Assembly (NCBI GenBank): GCA_964574985.1
Contig: CAZNPH010000014.1
Span: 47,308-111,307 of the forward strand
DNA: 64,000 bases
Direction of reading: 5' to 3'
Origin: CAZNPH01 sp964574985
GTDB taxonomy: Bacteria > Bacteroidota > Bacteroidia > Bacteroidales > SM23-62
The first letter of the stretch is position 1, and each line of letters opens with the position of its first letter. Shown here piece after piece: positions 1-7,981 of this stretch. A program made the translations under genes and the position numbers. The notes under the pieces are model-generated. The model did no database searches and was not told the DNA's origin. It saw only the letters and a program-made list of their open reading frames with translations.

Positions 1-679
1 TGAAATTGATATGATTTAGTTTATTAATATTCTCATACTCTTTTACATATTCATTGAGGAGGTAAATATATACTTGTTCATCATACAAATCTTTGGCCTT
101 AATAGAATCTCTATCGGGGATATTTAATGCCTTTGATTTTAACCGGTACTCATATCTTAAAACATGATTGTTCAACCAAACATCTGGCATTGGATAACCT
201 TTTTTCTTTCCCTCTGAGATCTTATTATAGAAAAGTTTAGTCCTGGTATAATTGGAATAATAAAGACTTTGAGGCTGAACCAATCTTTTATAATATCTGC
301 TGTCTCCAAGTAGGTCATAATAACATTCTGGCTTGTGATTTGTAATGAAGTTTTGTGCTAGGTCTATCCTTGTAACTTTTGACTTTGATACAGGAAGGTG
401 GATTTCATCTGATAATTGTTCAATGGTTCTTTGAATATCGCTTCTAAAGAGTGTTTGGATATTATCCTTGAGGAAATACTTAGGCAGACTTCCTCTAATT
501 GCAATTCCTGATTCATAAATAAAGACTTTCATACTTCCTAAAAATCCTGAAATTGAAACTCTGTCTTTATTCATATTCAGGTGTTCAGTTACATCAGACA
601 GATAACAAGGGGTCTCAGTCAGCAAATCTATTATGCCAGCTGATTCCCTTGTTAACCAAAAGTGACCAGTATCAGTCAT
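1..679 (-). CDS. Phage/plasmid replication initiator, pII/pX-like (partial)
   Basis: An open frame runs on the minus strand from ATG at 677-679 off the left edge (about 226 codons seen, no stop). The middle contains VTRIDLAQNF, which resembles the R-h-D-h-x-x-N-h motif of rolling-circle initiators of the filamentous-phage gene II/X type. About 75 residues later LRYEYRLKSKAL resembles the second conserved block of that family. Such proteins nick one strand of a circular replicon to start replication. It lies 36 bases after an unknown gene and downstream of an HTH protein and an integrase, as in integrated inovirus-like or rolling-circle elements of Bacteroidota. The C-terminal half is outside the window, so the family assignment rests on the two motifs and the context. 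Confidence 0.6.
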   Translation of the reverse strand, partial: MTDTGHFWLTRESAGIIDLLTETPCYLSDVTEHLNMNKDRVSISGFLGSMKVFIYESGIAIRGSLPKYFLKDNIQTLFRSDIQRTIEQLSDEIHLPVSKSKVTRIDLAQNFITNHKPECYYDLLGDSRYYKRLVQPQSLYYSNYTRTKLFYNKISEGKKKGYPMPDVWLNNHVLRYEYRLKSKALNIPDRDSIKAKDLYDEQVYIYLLNEYVKEYENINKLNHINF

Positions 680-715
680 AAACAATTGACCAAATAAGTC
701 AAGAGATACATATTA

Positions 716-1258
716 CTATAGACCATAATCAAAGAAAGTCTTGGATCCTTCCCTTAGGTTAGTGATAGCCTTATCAAATTCATCCTGGATCAGTTTTAAA
801 TAATAGCTGTTCCAGAGATTCTTTCCATCTGGAATAACGATTAATTCAATTTCTGTGTAATCAGTATTCAGAATAAACAAATACAAATCATTCCTGAATG
901 CATACAAGGGATTGGGTTTATCTCTCTTTTTCCCCAGGTATTGTGAATAGGGAGGATAACCATAAGCATATTGCTCGTATTCTGGCACATCAATGAAAAG
1001 GCTGGTCAGGTTGACACTTTTGCCGGTCAAGGCCCAATCTGCCCTGCGTTTGGGATCAGATTTACTTATCTCCTTTGCAGGGGTTTTATACAGGAATAAT
1101 TGGTCTTTTCTATTGACAAAAAATGTCAATCCCTTATAATCATGTGGATTGTTTGTTAAGGTACAGTCCAATCTGTTGGGACTTCTGATATTAAGCCTTT
1201 CCCTTGACTCATCTGGTAGGTCTTGGAATTTGAAGTATATCCAGTTTGAAGTATTCAT
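716..1258 (-). CDS. Hypothetical protein of the integrated element
   Basis: This 180-residue protein is not recognised. It has no signal peptide or membrane segment and is rich in Tyr, Asp and Asn. It begins at an ATG that overlaps the stop codon of the upstream HTH gene by four bases (ATGA), so the two are translationally coupled. It is followed by the pII/pX-like replication gene. The position between HTH regulator and replication initiator suggests a role in replication or copy control of the element, but nothing in the sequence proves this. AT-rich codon use matches the rest of the element and differs from the chromosome after 3720. Confidence 0.75.
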   Translation of the reverse strand: MNTSNWIYFKFQDLPDESRERLNIRSPNRLDCTLTNNPHDYKGLTFFVNRKDQLFLYKTPAKEISKSDPKRRADWALTGKSVNLTSLFIDVPEYEQYAYGYPPYSQYLGKKRDKPNPLYAFRNDLYLFILNTDYTEIELIVIPDGKNLWNSYYLKLIQDEFDKAITNLREGSKTFFDYGL

Positions 1259-1548
1259 TTCTTGCCCCTTTCCTTATTAAGGGTTACATAGGAGGTGGCT
1301 TCCTGATCTATTTCTTCCTGGGATTTAATCCGATTAGCTTTTAACCAGGATATAATTTCATGCCGGTCAAAGTAATTGTGCTTGCCTTGTCTGTAGTATG
1401 GGATACGGCCTGAACAAGTAAGTTTGTAAAGGTGACTCTTTGACTTGCCAGTTAATAAACTGACATCATTCATGGTTAATACTTCCTTTTGGCTAAAAAG
1501 AAGATTTTCAATTCTTAATAGCCTTTCTTCAATAATTTTTAAATCCAT
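1255..1548 (-). CDS. Helix-turn-helix (HTH_17, excisionase-like) protein
   Basis: A 97-residue protein. After an N-terminal coiled stretch, residues about 25-75 form a winged HTH of the HTH_17/excisionase type: LTMNDVSLLTGKSKSHLYKL, then a wing GRIPYYRQGKHNYF, then DRHEIISWLKANRI. Such proteins in Bacteroidota elements act as recombination directionality factors or as regulators of replication and transfer genes. It is first in a group of three (HTH, unknown, replication initiator) and lies just downstream of the double palindrome at 1574-1611, which could be its binding site. Start is the ATG at 1546-1548. Confidence 0.85.
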   Translation of the reverse strand: MDLKIIEERLLRIENLLFSQKEVLTMNDVSLLTGKSKSHLYKLTCSGRIPYYRQGKHNYFDRHEIISWLKANRIKSQEEIDQEATSYVTLNKERGKK

Positions 1549-1573
1549 TTCAAAAGTGATTTAATTAGAAATG

Positions 1574-1611
1574 GACTTAGCGCTAAGTCATCTTTAAGTT
1601 TTAAAGATGAC
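1574..1611. repeat. Overlapping perfect palindrome and hairpin upstream of HTH/rep genes
   Basis: Positions 1574-1589 form a perfect 16-base palindrome (GACTTAGC/GCTAAGTC). Its last three bases are also the start of a second perfect inverted repeat with 11-base arms (1587-1597 and 1601-1611) and a three-base loop GTT. The pair sits in the 138-base gap between the unknown gene at 1687-2412 and the HTH gene starting at 1548, in the upstream region of the replication genes. It may be an operator for the HTH protein, a rolling-circle origin for the pII/pX-like initiator, or a terminator for the upstream gene (no long T-run follows). Confidence 0.6.
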
Positions 1612-1686
1612 TAAAATTAGGAAGTAATATAAACTATTGGAAATGAAGCAGGTAGTAGATTTTTAAGAAAGTTTTAGAGATTTTTT

Positions 1687-2412
1687 CTACCCCTTTTTGA
1701 AGTAATTGTTTCTTACTTTTTTATTGAGGAAATCTTGATAGGATTTGTATCCCCATGTTTCATTAAAACTGGACTCTGACAAATCTAAAACCAACCCACT
1801 CAAATTAAACAAATATCCAATTGTAAAGTATTTCTTATTTTCTCCAATAAAGGTCTGTTTTGAAAGGTATCTAAATAGACTTTGAGCAAGTTCCCTCTTT
1901 CTAAAGGTTGGTTTATTAATGTCCCGTTGTTTCTTTAGCATCTCCTTATAATTCTCCTTTGAGCTGGACCTATAAACATATTGTTTTTCAAGAAATTGCC
2001 AAATAGCATTAATGATATTAGAGTTTTCAATTTTAAAATTACTTCTCTTAGGATTATCTTTTGGTTCTACATACTTTTTTTCAAGGTCAAACTTAATCGA
2101 TTTAATATACAGATCCGGTTCTTTATCAAGCATTTGAATATATTTGGAAACCTCCAGGCGATCATTAAATCTTGATTGTGTGTGTTCTTTATGATCATCC
2201 TTAGAATTAAGATGATCCTTTTCCTGTTTGAGTAAAATAAGTATATAGCAGAGATTTTCAATCTTATCATTAACCTTATAATCATTGATTAATGATACAA
2301 TATTATCATAGTCAGTTTTTAATATTTCCACCTCACTTTGTTCATTATCCCAAAATGGACTTATCCCTCTAAGTTTTTCAAATTCTGGAGATATTTTTAT
2401 GGTTTTCTGCAT
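1687..2412 (-). CDS. Hypothetical protein next to integrase
   Basis: This 241-residue protein is not recognised. It is highly charged and mainly helical in appearance, without signal peptide or membrane segment. The segment RDINKPTFRKRELAQSLFRY and the C-terminal ETWGYKSYQDFLNKKVRNNY look structured, but I cannot name a domain. Its ATG (2410-2412) is 11 bases after the integrase stop, so it is probably co-transcribed with the integrase. Integrase-linked proteins of this size in Bacteroidota elements are often uncharacterised. Codon use is AT-rich like the element. Confidence 0.7.
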   Translation of the reverse strand: MQKTIKISPEFEKLRGISPFWDNEQSEVEILKTDYDNIVSLINDYKVNDKIENLCYILILLKQEKDHLNSKDDHKEHTQSRFNDRLEVSKYIQMLDKEPDLYIKSIKFDLEKKYVEPKDNPKRSNFKIENSNIINAIWQFLEKQYVYRSSSKENYKEMLKKQRDINKPTFRKRELAQSLFRYLSKQTFIGENKKYFTIGYLFNLSGLVLDLSESSFNETWGYKSYQDFLNKKVRNNYFKKG

Positions 2413-2423
2413 ATAGAATCCCT

Positions 2424-3548
2424 TTAGTATTTGGGCAGACTGTCAACCGCTTTTCTTTTCAGTTCATCCACAATATGAGTGTATTTCTCAGTATGGTCCA
2501 GCCTTGAATGGCCCAAGAGATCAGAAACGGTTTTTATATTGGCTTGGTTCATAAGAAGTATTGTAGCAAATGAATGTCTTGCTGAATGCCAGGTCAGGTT
2601 TTTACTTATGCCTGCTCTCCTTGCCCAATTTTTCAGAGTTTTCATGCAGGCTGTAAAAGTTGGTAATGTGAAAACCTGGGTTTCTGGATCTTGTATTTCA
2701 CTAATTTGTTTCAGAGCCATATCGTTTAAATCAATGGTTACCTGCTTGCCAGTTTTCTGTTGTCTCTTGATTAATTTATCTCCTTGGATATGTTTGTATT
2801 TAAGATCTTCAATATCCACAAACCTCAACCCAGTATTCAGGCTGAAAAGAAAAGCCCGTTTTAGCTCTGGATTCCCACATTTAGTATTTGCTAATTTGAT
2901 AATTTCATCAGGCATTAAAATATCCTTGGAAATACCACCTGGGATAGGGCAGGTAATCTTTTCACCGGGATTTTTAATAAATATCCCCTCTTCAGTTGCC
3001 TGTCTGAGAATCTTTTTAAATCGGGCAAAATAGGAGTTTGGGGTTTCTCCTGAGAATTTATTCCTAAGATAGTCCCTGAACTTTCTCATAAGGTCTTCAT
3101 TTAACTGAGCAGGTACAATATGAGATTCTCCTAAAAAATCCTTGAAATGACTTACTGCCCCTTTAATCATTCTAATGTCCTGCTTTTTGTAGGTGTCAAT
3201 GTAGTTCTGGCAGTAATCCAGGAAATTTATTTTCTTCTTATAAGGACTGATAAAACCTTCAGGATTGTGCAGGTAATCGCTTTCCCGTTTGTTTCTTATT
3301 CCTTGTGCCAGTTCAAGTTTTGTCCGGTTATACTCTCTATCTTGAGCTGTTTGGGGATTCTCCTTCAGGTAGATCTTCAGGTATTCAATCTTTCTGAATG
3401 TCTTGGTTTTGCTGTCCTTGGTTTTGCTGTACCCGGTATAATAGTCAAGATAAAGGGATATGGTTCCCCTGGCAAGACGTTTACCCCTGAGTCTGACATT
3501 TAGATTATTGCCTGAGGAATAGGTAATGACCTGTTTTTTCTTTCCCAT
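2424..3548 (-). CDS. Tyrosine site-specific recombinase (integrase)
   Basis: The protein carries an N-terminal arm-binding region, a SAM-like core-binding domain (around FLDYCQNYIDTYKK) and a C-terminal catalytic domain. The catalytic set is visible: Arg in NTGLRFVDIEDL, His-x-x-Arg in WHSARHSFATILL, His in LLGHSRLDHTEKY and the nucleophile Tyr in EKYTHIV. It is the Bacteroidota type with a phage_int_SAM_5-like core. I chose ATG at 3546-3548 (374 residues). A TTG 60 bases further upstream is less likely. It catalyses integration and excision of the element whose right end lies near 3720. It is followed by a co-directional unknown gene. Confidence 0.92.
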   Translation of the reverse strand: MGKKKQVITYSSGNNLNVRLRGKRLARGTISLYLDYYTGYSKTKDSKTKTFRKIEYLKIYLKENPQTAQDREYNRTKLELAQGIRNKRESDYLHNPEGFISPYKKKINFLDYCQNYIDTYKKQDIRMIKGAVSHFKDFLGESHIVPAQLNEDLMRKFRDYLRNKFSGETPNSYFARFKKILRQATEEGIFIKNPGEKITCPIPGGISKDILMPDEIIKLANTKCGNPELKRAFLFSLNTGLRFVDIEDLKYKHIQGDKLIKRQQKTGKQVTIDLNDMALKQISEIQDPETQVFTLPTFTACMKTLKNWARRAGISKNLTWHSARHSFATILLMNQANIKTVSDLLGHSRLDHTEKYTHIVDELKRKAVDSLPKY

Positions 3549-3599
3549 TGTTGAGGTTTCTTTTCCATTGTTTACCAAAGGTACAAAAGATTTCTGGTC

Positions 3600-3620
3600 G
3601 GGATACAAATGGGATACAAA
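3600..3620. repeat. Direct repeats GGGATACAAA upstream of the integrase
   Basis: GGGATACAAA occurs at 3600-3609 and again at 3611-3620, spaced by one helical turn, and a partial AATACAA follows at 3624-3630. The repeats lie between the integrase start and the end of the element. Such short direct repeats next to an integrase are typical arm-type binding sites. This is inference from position only. Confidence 0.4.
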
Positions 3621-3672
3621 AAAAATACAATTATTGGATAAATATTGAAAAGAAACAGGATTTGGGAATATC

Positions 3673-4920
3673 CTAAATACTTAGTATATTTACTTTTAGA
3701 TATTTATTATTTTCCAATGATATCCTGGTTGTGTACCCGCTCCGGGTACTTCCTCCATGAATGGTCAGAGCTGCCTGCAACATGGCACGGGCATAGGCAA
3801 TGTTGTAGGTCAGCCCCGTATAGCCGCCTCCCCCGGGGTAGAATGCACCGTCAAAAGAAGGATGCTCCAGATCATAGTCAAGGGCCCGCTGATGTTCGGG
3901 ATAGATGGCAAACCTGTATCCGTTCCTGACCAGCTCCACCATAACCGCGAACATGTTTACCTGTCCGTTGTCAGGGAAAACTTCCGTGTATTTCTCATAG
4001 GGTTTTTCGACCCGTACATTTCTGAAATGTGCATGGTTGATCCGGTCGCGGCTTGCAAAGTAACGGCAGACCTCCACGGCATCTTCACCCAGTTCGGTGG
4101 TTACCCCGCAGTCGTAGGTGATGCCGTTGGACGGACTGTCAACGATGCTGATCAGCCGTTTCCAGTCATCAAAGGTCCGCATGATCTGGGCTGAGCCGTG
4201 ACTGACCGCAACGGGCGGGTCATTGGGATGGAGGGCCATGCGAACTCCCGCCTCCTCAGCCACCGGGATCACCGCCTCCAGAAAATAGGTAAGGTTCTTC
4301 CAGAGTTCCTCACTGCTGTGGGCTCCTGTTTCCGGCTCGGGCGGCAGGTCCCTGACCGGCTCGTAATCAAATGCCGTATAGCCCGCTCCCCCGCGGCCTT
4401 CCACTGCATAGTACCCTTCCGAGATACGGTCTGCATAGAAGTTGTATTCGACAACCGGCAGGCCTGCCGCACCTGCCGCCCGAAGGGATTGCTGCACTTT
4501 TTCGATCTCCTGGTCACGCCCCTCCCGGCCGTAGATCACATTGCGGAACCCGCCGATCATCATGTTGACCAGACTCAGTCCGCCTGCACCCAACCGCTCC
4601 CTGAGCGTGCGGATTTCACTTTCCTTCCAGGGGATGCGCCCCACCCCTGACATGACATGATCAATTCCGATCTGTTTTACCTTTCTCATTTCCTCCTTAC
4701 CGGCATCTCCTGAAATACTCATACACAGTTTGGGGGTGCCCCGGCCCTCGGTAACCGGCCATTCAAGCTTGTTCAAATTTTCAATCCATTCCGGGGCTGC
4801 GGTTTCACCACTTTTCTTGCATCCGCCTAATCCGGCCAGGAAGGCCGAACCCATCCCTGAAGCGGACAGTGCCACCAGTGATGAACTTTTCCGGATAAAA
4901 TCCCTTCGGTTGTTTTTCAT
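3673..4920 (-). CDS. Exported mannonate dehydratase (UxuA)-like protein with foreign C-terminus
   Basis: The protein belongs to the UxuA/xylose-isomerase-like TIM-barrel group: ALHPNDPP, YDCGVTTELGEDAVEVCRYF, INHAHFRNVR and YPEHQRALDYD match the metal and substrate loops of mannonate dehydratase. I chose ATG at 4918-4920 because it gives a Tat-type signal (NRRDFIRKSS) followed by a hydrophobic stretch and lipobox LAGLGGC. An upstream ATG (4975-4977) only adds a polar extension. This predicts a folded, Tat-exported lipoprotein acting on sugar acids outside the cytoplasm. The GH78 rhamnosidase gene is divergent beside it. The last 20 or so codons (from about YTTRIS on) are AT-rich and lie at the edge of the integrated element, so the native C-terminus seems to have been replaced. 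Confidence 0.8.
   Translation of the reverse strand: MKNNRRDFIRKSSSLVALSASGMGSAFLAGLGGCKKSGETAAPEWIENLNKLEWPVTEGRGTPKLCMSISGDAGKEEMRKVKQIGIDHVMSGVGRIPWKESEIRTLRERLGAGGLSLVNMMIGGFRNVIYGREGRDQEIEKVQQSLRAAGAAGLPVVEYNFYADRISEGYYAVEGRGGAGYTAFDYEPVRDLPPEPETGAHSSEELWKNLTYFLEAVIPVAEEAGVRMALHPNDPPVAVSHGSAQIMRTFDDWKRLISIVDSPSNGITYDCGVTTELGEDAVEVCRYFASRDRINHAHFRNVRVEKPYEKYTEVFPDNGQVNMFAVMVELVRNGYRFAIYPEHQRALDYDLEHPSFDGAFYPGGGGYTGLTYNIAYARAMLQAALTIHGGSTRSGYTTRISLENNKYLKVNILSI
3733..3749. repeat. Perfect inverted repeat at the element/chromosome boundary
   Basis: GTACCCG and CGGGTAC (7-base arms, 3-base loop CTC) lie at the point where the AT-rich element meets GC-rich chromosome, inside the last codons of the mannonate-dehydratase-like gene. 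It is a candidate core attachment site (inverted core-type integrase sites around a short spacer). Confidence 0.4.
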
Positions 4921-5181
4921 GTTTTTTTGATTTTGGTTTATGCTGTATGGCACACCTGGTTTATCATGCCGCTGCATAAACGTCTAAAATAATAACTTTG
5001 TGAAGTTAACTGCATATATTTACATGAATTTATGAAGTCGACTGCTTAAATTTCAGTAAATTCAGGATTGATGCTGGCAGACCGGATATAGACCTTCAAT
5101 CAGGATGATTTGATCCCTTTTTCAAGCGGATACGGGATGTAAAATTATATTAGCAGTATGTCTTTTTAAAAAACCAATATC

Positions 5182-7977
5182 ATGAGAACAATTGCCTGTC
5201 TTTTACTTCTGAATATTTTTCCTGCCGGCCAGTCACAACCCTTTGTGGCAGCGCCCCGGAATCCCAGGGTGGATTATCATGTCAATCCCCTGGGGCTGGA
5301 CAACCCGTCGCCGGGTTTTAGCTGGGAGGTGGGGGATATGAAACGGGGAGCCCTGCAATCGGCTTACCGGATCCTGGTGAGCTCTTCACCTGAAAAACCG
5401 GACCATGAAGAAGGGGACATCTGGGACAGCCGGAAAGTTGCCTCGGGCCAGGCCCTGCAGATCCCCTACCAGGGCAAACCGCTTGAGTCTTCCACCCGCT
5501 ATTACTGGAAGGTGCGGACCTGGGACCGTGACGGCCGGCCTTCGGAATTCAGCGAAACCTGCTGGTTTGAAACCGGTCTTCTGGATCAGGATGACTGGCA
5601 GGGTGTCTGGATCAGGGATCACCGGGAGCCCCCGGAAAAGGACGAGGATTTCTACGAACGTATCCCCGTGCCCCTGTTCCGGAAAGAGTTCCTGCTTGAC
5701 AAAGAGATCGAAAAGGCCCGGTTGTATGTAAGCGGACTCGGGTACTATGAAGCTTACCTGAACGGGGGAAAAGCCGGGGACCACCGGCTGGATCCCGGAT
5801 GGACCCGGTATGACAAAACCGTTTATTATGCGGCCTATGATGTGACCGGCCATCTGAAGCAGGGGCAGAACGCGGCAGGGATCATGCTGGGAAACGGCTG
5901 GTACAATCCCCTGCCCATGCGTTTGTTCGGCAGGTGGAACCTGCGTAAGATACTGACCATCGGCCGGCCCAAGGTCATCGCCCAGTTACAGGTGGAATAC
6001 ACCGACGGAAGCACGGAGGTGGTGGTCACGGGGCCTGACTGGAAAACGGCTGAAGGCCCGGTGGTGCGCAACAATGTATACCTTGGCGAATGGCAGGATG
6101 CCCGCATGGAAAAAGAAGGATGGACCCTGCCCGGTTATGCCGGCAAACAATGGCAGCAGGCACGGGAGGCCGATCCTCCGGGGGGCAGGTTGACATGGCA
6201 GTACATCCCGCCCATCCGGCATACCCGCACCGTGTATCCGCTGCGCGTCGATGTCCCGGAAAAAGGCATATATGTTGTTGATATGGGACAAAACTTTGCC
6301 GGGGTGATCCGTTTCAGGGTAAATGCGCCTGAAGGAACGGATATCCGTTTCCGGTACGCGGAACTGGTCAATGATGACGGAACCATCGATGTCAACACCA
6401 CCGCTGCCACACAAATCAAGAAGGGCGGAATACAGGGAGGACCCGGGGCACCGGAAACGGCCTGGCAGGAAGACCGGTATATCTGCAAAGGTGAAGGGAC
6501 AGAGGTGTTCGAACCGAAATTTACCTTCAACGGTTTCCGCTACGTGGAGATCACCGGACTCCCCTACAAACCCTCTTTGAACGATATCCGGGGGATCCGG
6601 CTCAACGCGGACCTTCCCGGCAATGCTTCCTTCCGGTGCTCCAACCGGTTATTCAACAGTATCCAGGAAAATACCGAATGGACCATGCTGAGCAATGTGT
6701 TCAGCATCGAGTCGGATTGCCCTGCCCGGGAGAAGTTCGGTTACGGGGGGGACATAGTCAGTGTTGGGGAAGCCTATATATACAATTTCGATATGTCGAA
6801 TTTCTATGCCAAAACGGTCCGGGATTTTGCCCGGGATGCCCTGCCATACGGAGCCATGACCGAATGCGCCCCCAACATTGGCATCAACGGCAGGGGGCTC
6901 ACCGAAGAAAGCGGACCGGTGGGATGGACACTGGCCCATCCTCTCCTGCTGGAAAAATTGTACAGGTACTATGGAAATCTTGAACTGGTCAGGGAACAGT
7001 ACCAGCCACTGAAAGACCTGGTTGATTTTTACCACCGGCAGATGCCGGATCACATCATCATGATCGGCATCGGGGACCATGTAAGCATCGACGAAAGGCC
7101 CACACCGGTCACCAGCACGGCTTTCTATTACCATCATGTAACCATCCTGGGCGATATGGCCCGCCTGCTGGGAAAACCCGGGGATGCGGAAAAATATGAC
7201 GCCCTGGCCGGGGAGATCAGGAAGGCATTCATCGATAAATTCGTCAATGAAGAGACCGGGGAAGTATATACCCACACCCAGGCAGCCCAGGTGTTTGCTC
7301 TTTATTACGGATTGTTGCCGGACGGACTGGAAAGAAAGGCATTGCAGGTGCTCAGGGATGAGATATTCCTGAAGCATCACGGGCATCTGTCCACGGGCAT
7401 CTTTGCCACCAAGATGATGCTCAATGTCCTGAGCGACCGGGGACTGGACTGGATCAATTACACCATGATGAACCAAAAGGAATTTCCGGGTTACGGATAC
7501 ATGATCGACAACGGGGCCACCACCCTCTGGGAGAACTGGAGTTTCAAGCAGCACGACTCAAAAAACCATCCCATGTTCGGATCGGTCAGCGAATGGTTCC
7601 ACAGGTCGTTGCTGGGCATACAGCAAACGGAAAATTCCGTGGGTTTCAGTGATATCGTGATCAAACCGGCGGTGGTGGGCGGACTCACATACGCGCAGGG
7701 ATATTACCATTCGGTGCGGGGAAAGATCGAAAGCAGCTGGTGGAAATTCGGGGACGACATCTTCATGGACATCGGGATCCCGGCCAACACACGGGCAACG
7801 GTTTACGTGCCCATTGCCCCGAAGGCAAATCCCGACATTTATGAAGGGGATCAATTGCTGATCAAGGGAGGGCAACCCGCCGAAATGCCCCCGGAGATCC
7901 GTTTTGTCAGGAAAACCAACAATTTTGTTGTTTTAGAAACCGGTTCGGGCAAATACCACTTCGAAGCAAGACATTAA
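5182..7977 (+). CDS. Alpha-L-rhamnosidase, glycoside hydrolase family 78
   Basis: A 931-residue secreted enzyme that removes terminal alpha-L-rhamnose from plant or microbial glycans and glycosides. A signal peptide (about residues 1-19, ending GQSQ) is followed by Fn3-like and N-terminal beta domains, then an (alpha/alpha)6 barrel. Family landmarks are ESDCPAREKFGYGGD (with the conserved acidic residues of the active site), GPVGWTLAHPLLLEKLYRYYG, and NGATTLWENWS carrying the presumed catalytic base Glu. A C-terminal beta domain with YYHSVRGKIESSW ends the protein. It stands alone on the plus strand, divergent from the UxuA-like gene, and converges on mutS with only four bases between stop codons. 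No SusCD pair is visible, so it is not part of a classic PUL within the window. Confidence 0.95.
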   Translation: MRTIACLLLLNIFPAGQSQPFVAAPRNPRVDYHVNPLGLDNPSPGFSWEVGDMKRGALQSAYRILVSSSPEKPDHEEGDIWDSRKVASGQALQIPYQGKPLESSTRYYWKVRTWDRDGRPSEFSETCWFETGLLDQDDWQGVWIRDHREPPEKDEDFYERIPVPLFRKEFLLDKEIEKARLYVSGLGYYEAYLNGGKAGDHRLDPGWTRYDKTVYYAAYDVTGHLKQGQNAAGIMLGNGWYNPLPMRLFGRWNLRKILTIGRPKVIAQLQVEYTDGSTEVVVTGPDWKTAEGPVVRNNVYLGEWQDARMEKEGWTLPGYAGKQWQQAREADPPGGRLTWQYIPPIRHTRTVYPLRVDVPEKGIYVVDMGQNFAGVIRFRVNAPEGTDIRFRYAELVNDDGTIDVNTTAATQIKKGGIQGGPGAPETAWQEDRYICKGEGTEVFEPKFTFNGFRYVEITGLPYKPSLNDIRGIRLNADLPGNASFRCSNRLFNSIQENTEWTMLSNVFSIESDCPAREKFGYGGDIVSVGEAYIYNFDMSNFYAKTVRDFARDALPYGAMTECAPNIGINGRGLTEESGPVGWTLAHPLLLEKLYRYYGNLELVREQYQPLKDLVDFYHRQMPDHIIMIGIGDHVSIDERPTPVTSTAFYYHHVTILGDMARLLGKPGDAEKYDALAGEIRKAFIDKFVNEETGEVYTHTQAAQVFALYYGLLPDGLERKALQVLRDEIFLKHHGHLSTGIFATKMMLNVLSDRGLDWINYTMMNQKEFPGYGYMIDNGATTLWENWSFKQHDSKNHPMFGSVSEWFHRSLLGIQQTENSVGFSDIVIKPAVVGGLTYAQGYYHSVRGKIESSWWKFGDDIFMDIGIPANTRATVYVPIAPKANPDIYEGDQLLIKGGQPAEMPPEIRFVRKTNNFVVLETGSGKYHFEARH

Positions 7978-7981
7978 AACA

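Noticed and set aside
4993..5000. TAACTTTG as promoter of the rhamnosidase gene
   Set aside because: It matches the -7 consensus but would leave a leader of about 175 bases and has no -33 element, so I did not call it.
6649..7554. Long minus-strand open frame of about 300 codons opposite the rhamnosidase gene
   Set aside because: It is the mirror of a GC-rich coding sequence. The plus-strand frame is a complete GH78 enzyme, and the shadow shows no domain.
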